From NCBI GenBank assembly GCA_023627715.1, contig JAMAHW010000059.1, positions 186,001-250,000 on the forward strand: 64,000 bases of DNA, in the 5' to 3' direction. How positions within the stretch are numbered: position 1 is the first letter of the stretch; each line of letters begins with the position of its first letter. This stretch comes from Periconia sp. R9002. Taxonomy: Eukaryota > Ascomycota > Dothideomycetes > Pleosporales > Periconiaceae. The notes beneath the pieces are model-generated. The model ran no database searches. It had not been told where the DNA came from and saw nothing but the letters and a program-made list of their open reading frames with translations. The translations under genes and the position numbers were made by a program. This document shows positions 22,442-32,939 of this stretch, in pieces.

Positions 22442-23356
22442 GTTTACATATAGTATTATTCAGTTTCCATCATTGAACTTCATTACACTACCCAAGGTGA
22501 GCGCTTCATTCAGATTCTTTCACAATAATAGCTAATAACATGTTTTATTTACCTCCATACAGTTAATTTAATATCTAGCACTTGTTATAAAAACTAAAAT
22601 AATGTTATTGCAGTTTGCAACAAGTATTAATAGTAATAAAGATAGGCTTGTACCGTAGCAACATTGTATGTAGTTTAATAAAAAATGAACTTCTGATGCT
22701 ATTAACGTACACATACATGATGGAAAAGATACAGTAATTACATACTATCCGATTTACCTATTGCCGAAGCTCTAGCGCCAATGAATAGGGTGATGGCGCG
22801 GGTTTATTATGGCAAAAGACGATTAATTTAAAGCCAGGTACTGTGGAGTATCATTGAAAAAGTATCGAAGGGGAAGAAGCATTGGCGAGGGATGAAGTAG
22901 ATTCCACCACAACGCATGCGTTGTGATCTGATCTTAGTAATGAGGTATACGACGCATCTTGATTAAGCGGGAGAAGAATAAAGAAAGACAGCATAGGTTA
23001 TTAGGAATGCTTCGTATTCCTACGATCGCGAAAGGTCTAATATCTATTATTAATATTTAAATGCATTTTTGAAAATTGGAGAAGTGGAGTACAATCTTTA
23101 AGCGCATAAAAAATGTAATACAATCTTAAAAGGTACGAAGGGTGTAAAACAATCTGTGAAGGTATAATGGGCGACAATAAAATATAGGATGCACATCTAG
23201 CTATGTGTAAACTATGAGATGACAGGAATGTAAATTAGGAATTGAAAGTGTTCTTATCTTCGCAAAAAATTAAAAAAAATGTAATCACTTCCAAAATCGA
23301 AGCTGTGTAAAATGAGTGACCGGACACTGGTTATACATCGTGACCGAACCAAGACG
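22442..23356. other. AT-rich interval with degenerate short tandem repeat
   Basis: About 0.9 kb, clearly more AT-rich than the flanking genes, without a supportable gene. An ACAATCT motif recurs at 23091, 23120 and 23149 with 29-nt spacing (see the repeat entry). Confidence 0.5.
23085..23180. repeat. Degenerate 29-nt tandem repeat, about three units
   Basis: ACAATCT is found three times at exactly 29-nt spacing (23091, 23120, 23149) with related AAGG/GTA flanks; a weaker fourth copy may follow. The units differ by several substitutions, so the array is old. Confidence 0.4.
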
Positions 23357-23860
23357 CTAGGTGTTTGCAGGAAATTCCTGATAATAGATGTCGCATTGTT
23401 CGATCATGTCCTAGATAGTCTTAGATTAATGTGAACTGCTGTTGACATTGTCGTCACTTGGCAAACCGTAAACATACCTCTTCGAGAGGGACCGGCACGG
23501 AAAGGTAGTACTTTTTGGATTTATACTATCATGTGATTAGTACGTGTACCTGTGTACCTATGTATATGACTGGCGATGTCTACAGTGCATACATACCCTG
23601 AGCTGATAATTTCCTAGACCAAAACGTTGCTCGCAGATTTTGAGAAGCTTGTCATGATCTATGTACCGGTTTTCAATGATTTGAAGTTCTCTGGGCGGAG
23701 GTGTGAGGAGGTCATGTTGGGGTAAGCTTGACGATGGAATTTGAGGCGTATATTCCGGTGGAGGAGGAAGCCGCGGCTGCTTCAGTGCCTTTCTGAACAA
23801 AGGCAAGATCAACTTTTTGGCGGACTTGGAAGTCTCTGGGTATTCTGACACCAGGCTCAT
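23357..23860 (-). CDS. Small protein of unknown function (about 121 aa)
   Basis: Tentative three-exon model: 23860-23597, 23525-23478 and 23410-23357. All junctions are phase 0, with donors GTATGT and GTATGT and acceptors TAG and TAG. The first ATG of the longest frame is MSLVSEYPE; the upstream part of that frame has no ATG. The protein has a basic/Pro-rich N-terminal half (KALKQPRLPPPPEYTP) and a more ordered ELQIIENRYIDHDKLLKICEQRFGLGNYQLR segment, then YYLSVPVPLEEDMIEQCDIYY. I do not recognise it. The coding look comes mainly from frame continuity across two good introns. Exon 2 could start at 23510 instead. Confidence 0.4.
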
Positions 23861-24834
23861 GGTTGAACAAACTTTGAGAAGGGCCTGAAACCTGAAGTTG
23901 GTGGAGTGAAGCCTCAAATACTCTGAGAAACGGAACGTACCCACTGGCACCGTGGGATGTAGGACGAACAGACATACACCACGTAGCAGCACCGAAGCTG
24001 TGTCATAGATGCTTGTATGCAATGCGGGGTATTATTGTAACTACACTGCCGTCTTGATGTGCCTTGGAGTCTGCCTCCTGATTAAATTAGACACTCGGGC
24101 AGGTTACAAGCTGTTGCTTTGGGCCTCGATGCAGCGCCGACTTCAGAAGCCTGATTTGACGTATCACTTTGACAATCCTCTTAACAGAGGCTGCGCTCGT
24201 ACTATCAGCTTGGGTGGGCCCTGGACAGATGTTGGGAGTTGTGCAGCTTTTTCATGTAGAGAGCACTGAGATAAGTGTAACGCATAAAGCGACACCCGGG
24301 AAATGTTACATCAATCTGTTGAAAGAGAGCGAACAAGTTGGGAATGCTCGACTCAGCACTCGTTACGTGGCATTTGAGGCGCAGTACATACGGATGAGTA
24401 TACATGTAGCCATTTAGAAGCTGCATGTTGTGTCATGAGCCCTGCCTACTGCAGCATGTGCATGCCGGATATTTGTACTCTGTCCACCATTGCTTTCCAA
24501 GTGACTGCAGAATGTAGGAGTGACTAAGTCGTACATGGATTTGATGACATCGACTGGTACCGACGTCAATGTAGAGGGGGGGATTAGGTGGCCATGACAG
24601 CCTAGCCTTGTTGAGACTAGCCAGGCAGGTGCCTCGCGTTGGGTACCCGGCTTTCAGCTGCTGCTCGCTTTTTTTTTCCACACATCACCGGACCAAAAAT
24701 ACAGCCTCACCAACATGCTGTGTCAAGACCAGGCAAGCGTACGCCCTCGAAACTTATGATATCCGTACAAGCTAGTTTCAGTGGGATGAGCTCGCATCAT
24801 TCAGATTCTTGTCAGTCCTTTGCATGTGAGCAAA
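23861..24834. other. Interval between divergent genes
   Basis: About 1 kb between the small unknown gene and the CorA-like gene. Several unrelated short frames occur on both strands; none has an ATG-started product with family features. Contains the CorA-like promoter near its right end. Confidence 0.45.
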
Positions 24835-26854
24835 ATGGGGACTTCTCGATACTTCGAACGAACACTATTCTACGACCTCAGTCCTGCCGCCGAGGAGTTT
24901 TATGAGAGATCAGCAGACTCAATTTTTGTCAAAGATCAGAACCAGTCGCAAGTCGAAGTCAGGGTTCAATCATCAATTGACGCGCTGTTCTATGATCGTA
25001 CGCAAAGCACTGTCAAGGATTCCAGGCCAAAGACAAAGAAAAACAATGAGCAACCGAGTTTCATCGCGACCAAAGCGTGTTACCTGGAACAAGAGAAATT
25101 TCAACAAAAGAACTCGTCTCCCTCAGCAAAGCAGTCACAGGATACTCCCCCCACTAGGTATGATTTTGTAGATGCTGATGGGAGTGATGACGCTTCATCA
25201 CTTTCTAGTAAAGCGTCTAGTACAGCCCCTCCAACTGCATTGGATCACCATCGAGGAGCTAGCCCTCCTACCTACCCCGGCCCTCCCAAGTTGACCAAGA
25301 TTGATCTTGATACAAACTTGCTCCGAAATTTCGTGAGGGATACACAGCACAGTTTTCGGGTCTTTTATGTCCGGCAAAAGACTTCATTCAGTCGTCTACA
25401 AGTCACGAAAGATATCTTTGAGGAGCTTCTGGAATCCTGTCACGTTTTCCCCCGATTCAAGGAATACGTTATTGGCCTAGGTTGGAAGAGTAGTGACTCA
25501 GAAGTGACTCCACTACCTTTGAAGTTCCGACCCCTATGTGCATCTCAAGACCAAAGATACCACGGGTTTGGTACGAATCCTTATGACATTCAAACATTTT
25601 CAGCTGACTTGTGTTAGAATGCTCGTATCTTTTGCGTTATGCTGAACATACCAATCGTGGAGGAAATAGGAGCCCATACTCTATCCGTCAGTTTGCTATT
25701 TACAATCGTTATAAACCAAACGCTACCAAAGGATGCTCAACTTGGATTCTTGTGGGCTCGTCCGCTCGAACTGAGAAACGAGTTGATGAATTTACTCGCG
25801 GTATAGATGATCTGATGCTGGCAAACCCATTCGAGCTTCACACTGTATTCTTGGATACTGCTATCGCAAGTTGGTTGCCATTCCTGAGAGATTTGGATAA
25901 GATTGTGACACATCAGGTAAGCGTCATAATCGGTTCAACTTCCCGTGGAACTGACACATATTAGTCGAAAAAAGCTCTTGGAATCAGTGTCGGATCCGAA
26001 GATGAGACCGACTTCATATTTATTGACTTTGAAGATCACCAGGTCATGAAAGGGATCGAGGACCAGATCGCAGACACAATTTTATGTTTGGATTCCATGC
26101 TAGACACCGTGGACGTTTTTGAAAAGATGTATGAACAGTTTCGCGAACACCACATAGACGCACCCAAAATAGTCGCTGGACTCCAAAGATCAGCATATGG
26201 AGTGGATGCTGTGGTGTTTGGTTTGAAAGAGAAAGCCAGGGAGATCAACCATACTCGCAAGATTGCAGAATCCTTATTGTCCAAAGTCCAGAATACAAGA
26301 ACTCTGGTAAATATCTTTCCCATGAAGCAATTTACTATGGAAATTTGGCCTGCTGACTTCAGCGAACAGATCTCGTCGTTGCTTGAGAGGGAAGAGGGCC
26401 ATAGTCTCCAGAAATTAGCAAAACAAGGCCAAGACGAGAATGCGATCATGAGGAAACTGACAGAAAAAACCAATCGAGATTCGTCAAGTATGAGAATCTT
26501 GACTATAATCACGATGATTTATCTGCCGTGTACGATTGTTTCAGTATGTCAGAGCCATTACAAATCAATCCGGGGAAGCTTGCTGACATGCGTCAGAATT
26601 TCTACTCAACTCAATTTGTCGAGCAAAAAGAGCTACCTTCTGGCGGTAAAAAACTTGAATACACGCAGAACGCATACATATTCTTCGCCATCTCAGTCCC
26701 TCTGACCCTACTCACAATACTTGTTTGGTACGTGTGGGTTAATTCGGAGATTATTCTCCAGCCATTTGTCCATTGGATTGGAGTGCGCAAAGTTCATGCG
26801 AATGATAAGGATACTTCCGAGCGTCGGCAATCATTGGGGGAGCTGCCGCGGTGA
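24835..26854 (+). CDS. CorA-like (Mg2+ transporter-type) membrane protein
   Basis: Five exons, 24835-25570, 25618-25916, 25965-26306, 26370-26543 and 26597-26854, encode 602 aa. The N-terminal part (1-345) resembles the long soluble region of fungal CorA-like proteins, including a Ser/Thr-rich linker, and the CSYLLRYAEH and CSTWILVGSS motifs. A long helical stretch follows (IEDQIADTILCLDSMLDTVDVFEKM to the MRKLTEKTNRDSSSMRILTIITMIYLPCTIVS helix), and then a second membrane segment (YIFFAISVPLTLLTILVWYVW). The canonical GMN of CorA channels is absent; SNFYSTQF stands at that place, so ion transport is uncertain. Intron 3 (26307-26369, 63 nt) is in-frame and stop-free, but has a CTGAC branch site. 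First ATG is used; a TTG lies upstream in frame. Confidence 0.82.
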
Positions 26855-27805
26855 TCAACAAGACGTATGGGTGGCCTCTCCGGCATGACCCTTGCTATAG
26901 CAGTAGGCTTAAGTTACGACCTTTCAGAATGACGAATTTCCCCAGTAACACCCAGAATGAGGGGTTTCCCGTCCCATATTAAAACGAATCCAACCAGAAC
27001 CCTTGTCGATGCGACTAGGCGACACATGCGGAGGAACGAAAACTTCAGCAGTGACACCTGCGAAGCGAAATAATCATGCGGCCCATGATATGGCTTAGCA
27101 GATGGAATGATTCAATCAAGTCGCTGAAGATGAGCTAACTTACTGCGCCTTGTGGATTGACCTTCAATCATCGAGTTGTCTTGTAATGAATTGGCGCAGC
27201 CCTAATTACGTGCATGATAGGATGCTGCGGATAAGCCTGCTCTCAGTGGCCGCAATACGCTGGAGGACGCCGCCGGACACCACCCACGGAACTTCACCCA
27301 CACTCTCACTGGACGACGGGCAACCCCTCTTCGCCAGTCAAACCCCGCGATTGCACTCAGCTCGTTCCCCAGCAGTTCGAGGTCGCTCACCGGTCGATAA
27401 TGGGTTGTTCTGTAGCGGCTCTCATCCAGTAGAAAATGCCGTTCGTCGTATAGCAGAAACCGGTCGCGTCCATGAACCAAGCCACAAACTTCGGAGCTCC
27501 TCTCATCGGCCACTTCTTTTGAGTCGTCGTATCTGAAGTGTGTCTGATTCGACCTCATTGACAGCCTTCTTTAGCTAGGGCTGAAAGGTCGCCACTGCTG
27601 CCTGGCAGCCTTGTAGCTATGGTCAACATTCATAAAGCGCTGTGAGGCCCTATTGCTGCCTTGGAGGTTTATCCTGCAAAACTTCAGCCTTGTCCAATAC
27701 GAATTCGCTCATTTACACATTTCAACATCCGAATTCACATATTGATCGGCACTGAGCCGTTAATTTCAGAAGCCAACTTAGATTCTGTCTATCAATCGAG
27801 AGACA
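26855..27805. other. Interval between CorA-like and kinase genes
   Basis: About 950 bp. A 118-codon ATG-started frame on the minus strand (27558-27202) and an overlapping plus-strand frame are present, but neither shows a family motif. Left unannotated as a gene. The right end is the kinase promoter. Confidence 0.45.
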
Positions 27806-29500
27806 ATGGCACCAGACCTGAGCAGTGCCGACGCGGTGCGCGCCTATATCGAAGACGGCAAGATGGTTACATACCAATTCATGAGTCACCCACAAGATTT
27901 TTATCCCAAAAAACATGTTGACGCAATCACTGATCCGCATGTTATCCACAATGTAGTTGCGAAAGAGCTTGGTTTGATCCTCAACAACCAGGAGCAGGCA
28001 AATCTCATAGCCAAAATTAGCAAGTTTGGACGCAAGCTGTTCGCGATCTGCGTGTGCACCGAAATTCCTCTGAAATTTCTGAAAGCAATGCTTGATAATG
28101 GTCTCACGGATCAAAGTCTTCCCCTCACGCAGTCTCAATTTGATAGTCTCAAGGCGAAAACGTTGTATGTAAAGGGCTTTCTCGGAAATCAGAAACAATT
28201 CAACACACTATCGTTCGCCGAGGAAGAACACAAGTCTTTAGACGAAGCATTGTCCAATGGATTCTCAATACCAATTCATCGAGAAAAGGAGATAGGGGAA
28301 GGTGCTTTTGGCCAAGTATGGGAAGTCGTCATACATGATGATTACCATATCTTCTCCTGCGTAAGTCTTATCCTCTTTACGGACTAGAAAACCCAAACTA
28401 ACTACCACAAAGGGGAAGATGAAGCGTTTTGCCATGAAAATCATGCACGTGAAACACGCACCCCGAGAGAAAAAGTATCATGAGGCTATGGCAGGCCTCA
28501 CCCACAGCCATCTCGTCAAATGTTTGACAAGCTTTTCACTTGGCGCAGAATATTTCATGGTAAGTCGCTATAGCACATAACGATGAGGATGTTGCCCTCC
28601 AGCTGACGGTGGCGATTTAATCTATAGATCTACGAGCTAGCAGATTGTGACCTCGAAACATTCATTGAAAGACACCCCATTGTATCTCAATCAAGTGAAA
28701 TGACGTCGTGGCTCGCACAACAGCTTTCCGGTCTTGCGGACGCTCTGAAGGTTGTCCACAACCCAGGAAAAGGTTCACAGCCATCTACGGGCAGCACTCT
28801 CACTGTTCCGTCTGCGGACCCTGACAAGACTGGATACATACATGATATCAAACCGGAGAATATACTAGTGACAAAATACAGTAACGGCTTGAACTGGCTA
28901 CGGCTTTCGGACTTTTCGTGTGCCAAAGTGGTAGGGTGGGACTCAACTGTTAGCGGAAACCGACGGAGCTATAGAACACAGACAGAATCGGGGACGCCCA
29001 GATATCGCGCCCCTGAGTCCGCAAAAAGAGGCGGTACATCCCGTCCATACGACATGTGGTCACTTGGCTGTGTGTACTTGGAAGTTCTCGTATGGTTTCT
29101 TGAAGGTTACGACGCTTTGAGACGTTTCCGTGATCTTCGTGAAAGCCAAAGCCCCCCACATGGTCTCATCGACGAAGGATTTTTCTACGATACCCCTTCT
29201 GGAACAACCCAACTGCGCGAATCTGTCGTTTCGAAGATGACTGATCTTTCGTGCAAATGCGCTGGTGACCTCAAGACCATTGCCAACGTTATTCCTTCGC
29301 TATTGAAAATCGAACCAGGGAAGAGGCTGACTGCGTCGGATCTTGCCATCAAATTCAAGGACATAAAGTCCAAGGACATGGCAATGCCATGCAGCGCCGG
29401 GAATCTCAGCGTCTGGCCTGCTACAAGCCCAAGACTTCAGCTGTATGAGGAAGACTCAGACGAGTTCCCTGACATGGTCAAAGTCACTAGGCCCACGTAA
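27806..29500 (+). CDS. Protein-kinase-domain protein with unusual catalytic loop
   Basis: Three exons, 27806-28360, 28413-28559 and 28628-29500, encode 524 aa. Residues 1-160 form an N-terminal domain of unknown function that often precedes kinase domains in Pezizomycotina. The kinase part has a glycine loop IGEGAFGQVWEV (about 162-173), a Lys in RFAMKIM (about 194) and an APE motif YRAPES. The hinge is EYFMIYELADCDLETF. The catalytic loop reads YIHDIKPENILV at about 304-315: the usual residue between His and Asp (HRD/HGD) is missing. The DFG position reads SDFSCAK. Lys, Asp and Asn of the loop are retained, so activity is possible but doubtful. An insertion between helix D/E and the loop (GKGSQPSTGSTL...) is notable. 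The first ATG is used. Confidence 0.87.
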
Positions 29501-30526
29501 TAATTGACAGCGGATGCCTCGGCGTCAATGATGTGGACCTCCGCTTTCTTCGGTCTGTTGGCATGTACGTTTAACTCTAGGGTTAGCGCGCCGGATCGGT
29601 ACGCGGCGTCGGCGCAGATGTGAACTTTGAACTTCGCGGTTCACCCAGCATCTGCGCAATCAATGTCTTTCTTATCCTATGGCTATTTTCACATCATTCC
29701 ATGTTGTATCCTCAATACCAAGGAAAAGAGATCTGGAGGAAGCCGGTTCACACTTCTCAACTCCGGCTACTTCGGTTTCGGTTACATGATGAACGGAGAG
29801 ACCTATCGCAGAAGGAGCTTTTGCATACCTCGTCAGAAACCGTCATGTGTGCATGGAGGCCTTTCTGATCACTCACTCTTTCGCAGACGGTGAAGCTCCA
29901 AGGATACTCGGAGTGCCGTAGACACAAGCATTTGCAAGTGTCATCTGACATCGTTCCTAGTTATCGGGGCCATCGTGACCTGGCACGGGTTGAATCTGAA
30001 TGAGGGGCTCAAAACTAACAATTCTAAGAATTATTTGCGGTTTGCCATCTTACACTTCGGTGACGAGGTTCGTGGAATTTATACTACTATACTATACTGC
30101 GATTTTTGCAATCAAAATTTGCTAAGTCAGCCTCCCTAAAGGTTGTTGCAATGGGCAAGCCTCGTCATAAGAGCCAATGTACATATATCGTAGACTCTAG
30201 GAAATGATTCAGTTAATCATTTGCGAGACAACAATACATACATAGGTACCAAAGTACTAACCATATGTACACATTCATCATCTATCTTCATCAATCATTT
30301 TCTCCCTTTGCGCTACAGTAAAGGGCATGTAAGAACAGCCTAAAGAAGTACCAAACACTCGAAAAAAAACTAATGATAAATTGCATGAGCCAAGAGGGGT
30401 TGACTATATACATATAGACTGGTTAGGGCACCTTTGAGTAGACCCAAACTACATAATGGTGAAGCAATAGTAGACAACCAACGTCTATTCCATCCATACA
30501 TATCAGACGCTGCAAGCTCCCGACCA
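29501..30526. other. Intergenic interval, no gene recognised
   Basis: About 1 kb. Three small overlapping frames near 29620-29950 have no support. The right part is AT-rich with TATA-like runs near 30080-30110 that are not obviously tied to a gene. Confidence 0.5.
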
Positions 30527-30939
30527 TTACAGTTCTCTTTTTTTTCCTTGTTCGATTCCCTCAAAACATTGATTGAAAGAGTCGATCTGTTCGGGCGTAA
30601 ACTTTGCCACCGAGTCTACAAGCAATTTGCCTAAAAACCCCTGCTGCGATTCGAGTTCACTCGACACGCTGACGCCATCGACCCTTGAAATAATAACCAT
30701 CAGTTTCCGAAAAAATGAAGGACCTACAGACAACAAAGAGAGCAGTTAACTACTTACGTGACGGTTGGGACGGTGCCTAACCCATTATCGATACGGACAA
30801 CTCGGTCTCCGTTGGGGGACAACTCGCTATGCATTGAATGGCACAAGTCTGGTAACCCAAAAAAGGTTGCACCGACTCGGCCTAGGGTGAAAGATGTTGC
30901 TGCGATGGCAAGCAAAGCTTGGATGCTCAGGACGTGCAT
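30527..30939 (-). CDS. Small secreted protein, 112 aa, unrecognised
   Basis: Two exons, 30939-30758 and 30683-30527, encode 112 aa; the intron has GTAAGT and CAAG acceptor and rejoins as VPTVT|VDGVSVSS. The first 24 residues (MHVLSIQALLAIAATSFTLGRVGA) form a signal peptide. The mature chain of about 88 residues has two cysteines (DLCHSMHS and FNQCFEG), a Gly/Val-rich beta-like middle and a C-terminal helix (KFTPEQIDSFNQCFEGIEQG). The ATG at 30939 is chosen over an in-frame one at 31059, because the TATATATA box lies 88 nt upstream of 30939 and the signal peptide starts there. The role is unknown; secretion is inferred. Confidence 0.68.
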
Positions 30940-31026
30940 GGTGGAAAGAAAGAATCTCTGAAGGGGTGGAAATGTTGGGATGTTGAGAGTGAGTTGTTTA
31001 ATATTTCTATGCGTGTTACCGGAGGG

Positions 31027-31034
31027 TATATATA
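31027..31034 (-). promoter_or_regulatory. TATA box of the 112-aa secreted protein gene
   Basis: The palindrome TATATATA lies about 88 nt upstream of the chosen ATG (30939) on the minus strand. It argues against translation from the farther upstream in-frame ATG. Confidence 0.55.
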
Positions 31035-31139
31035 CCATTTTTTGAGATGGCTTTAGCATCGTCGCAGCCGTCAGCAGTTGATCGCATTAGACAATTCTGA
31101 TACTAGTACCAAGATACTACCCAGGCTATCCCTTCCCAG

Positions 31140-31240
31140 ATAGCTATCAGCATCATCACAGCCATCAGCATTATCACCGCCATAAATCATCACCAAGATC
31201 AATCATCACCGCCATCTCAACATCACCGCCATCTTGAAAT
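31140..31240. repeat. CATCACCGCCAT-type microsatellite-like repeat
   Basis: The stretch contains recurring CATCA, ATCACCGCCAT and CAGCCATCAGCAT units in imperfect tandem order. Unit length is about 12 nt with frequent drift. No coding function is evident. Confidence 0.6.
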
Positions 31241-31359
31241 CAGTCGTATTTACGTCTTCCCTTAACCACAAGAAAGAAAGGCTAGCAAAATAACATCTTT
31301 CTATCGTATTAGAATCGGATAGTTTTTCACTGTACAATATTACAAGCCGCTCTTTCATC

Positions 31360-31554
31360 TCAGCTACAGCGCTGTATACCTTCCCTCAGCCGCCCCCAAA
31401 GCTCCTCGTTACCAGAAAATTGAGCAACCTGTAACCACGGTGAAGTTGTCAGCGGTCCCAGGTCCGTGGCGAGATTATTCGAGAAGTCATCTAAACCTGC
31501 GGCGTGCACCCCGACAACTGCAGAAGCAACTAGAATGAGCTGCATAACAGCCAT
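31360..31554 (-). pseudogene. Orphan N-terminal fragment of a secreted/membrane protein family
   Basis: A 64-codon ATG-started frame begins with a signal-type sequence (MAVMQLILVASAVVGVHA) and then AGLDDFSNNLATDLGPL. As I recall it, that motif belongs to the N-terminus of a large fungal family in which it is followed by LFGE and a membrane-spanning segment. Here the similarity ends after DLGPL; the frame continues as TTSPWLQVAQFSGN and stops at 31360. No downstream exon with the rest of the family sequence was found within the following kilobase on the same strand. I therefore call a truncated remnant, but a short secreted protein is an alternative. The recollection of the family is unverified. 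Confidence 0.35.
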
Positions 31555-32323
31555 AACTATGGTCGCAGTGTTTGTAGTAAAGTCCAGAAGAATAGCCTTT
31601 TAAGGATGTTACTAAAGGCTACCTTAGTAAGGTTTTTATTAAATATGACACAGTGAGGCTCTCCGTAGTCAAACGCAGAGCCACTAGTAAGCTAGAAATT
31701 CTGCTGGAATGAGATAGATGTGCAATAATATGAAGAGACAGGCGTCTACAACAATAATGCCTCGTCTTTCAATGTTAGCATACGCGGCTACGGCGGTGCA
31801 TAGGGAAAAGCCTCAAATACTTCATTGGATAGAACACTCGCTTAGGTTGAGTATACACAGTACGAATTGCTTAATGAGAGCGCACACCGACTGGCTAATA
31901 TGTATTCTTTCCCAATCCCAGGGCATTCGAAATATTGGGTGCATTGGCAGCCGCATAACGCCGTTTTCGTTTCACTGGAGAACTTCACGACCACATCAGC
32001 AGCACATGCATAAGCACTCGCTAGCTGAAAGCACCGGAAACGGCAGGTGGCCCACTGTCTCAGTAGCGGTAAAAGAGGTTTTGAGGCAGATGGATTTGGT
32101 TACCTATATTCAGTACGATAACCTAGTTGGGAAACACTGCTTTACGTTATTACACCATCGTCCACAGCTTACGTTAAAAATATACGTCTCGCTGTCCAAG
32201 AGTATGCAGAGGCCACGCACTTATTTAATCCTGTGTCGTTTACATGTACTTATAGCTATGTAGATATAGCTCGATGAAGCCCTGTTTTCCTCGACTGTCC
32301 CCATTATATTACTCGTTCAGCGA
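31555..32323. other. Intergenic interval between the orphan fragment and the MARVEL gene
   Basis: About 770 bp. An ATG-started frame of 181 codons on the plus strand (31718-32263) has no domain, unusual composition and no splice logic; it is treated as chance. Confidence 0.45.
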
Positions 32324-32939
32324 TTAATATCCCTTCGTAGAATTCTTAGAACGTAAGAATGCCATGGCCATGCTCGCGGACATAAGTCCCACAACGAAAA
32401 ACATAAACACACTAGTGGCCTGGCTCTCCTTGCATCGCGAGTTAAGATACTTCTCGCGGCCATGACCAAACCCATTCGAACACAATCTCCCGTCACCCTT
32501 GCCAACGCATCCTCCGTTGAATAAGTCGTTGTCTATGAGCTTCAAACGATTTAAGAGACTCGTATCCCCGCAATTGGCGCCTCCAATAAGAACAGCGAGT
32601 AGCTAAGCAAACATTTTCATGTCAGTGTTGTAGTCATACGCAGAAATTAGAACGGGGACGGAGGCGACGTACTACTCCACCGACGATGTTGATAAGGGTC
32701 ACCAGTCCATCGAGAAGAAAGCCGACTTTCCCTTGCAGCACAGAAAAGAATTCTGCTGCAACACCCACAAAGGCGGCCAGGAGAGTAAAGCCGCCAACGA
32801 AGGCAGTAAAACGGAGGGAAAGTGGAGAATCAACACCCTCAAGTTGGTCGCGGACTAAAGTAACAGACAACCCCAGAACCACGGCAGCGAAGACTGCTTG
32901 GAAGCCACGAATGGCAAAGTTGACAATAGCTGATACCAT
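32324..32939 (-). CDS. MARVEL-domain tetraspan membrane protein
   Basis: Two exons, 32939-32673 and 32602-32324, encode 181 aa, joined in phase 0 (GTACGT donor). Four hydrophobic segments are visible: IRGFQAVFAAVVLGLSVTLV (about 9-28), FTAFVGGFTLLAAFVGVAAEFFS (about 43-65), VGFLLDGLVTLINIVGGVLLAVLI (about 72-98, across the splice site) and SVFMFFVVGLMSASMAMAF (about 155-173). A Cys-containing loop precedes the last helix (GGANCGD...GGCVGKGDGRLCSNG...SRCKESQA). This layout matches fungal MARVEL proteins, related to Nce102 and involved in membrane-domain organisation. The function here is inferred from architecture only. Confidence 0.82.

Noticed and set aside
27202..27558. 118-codon minus-strand frame between CorA-like and kinase genes
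   Set aside because: ATG-started but overlapping a frame of similar length on the other strand; no family or regulatory support.
31718..32263. 181-codon ATG-started frame on the plus strand
   Set aside because: Composition is His/Arg/Ser-mixed with no recognised motif, and no intron logic; the neighbouring MARVEL gene explains the local coding signal.
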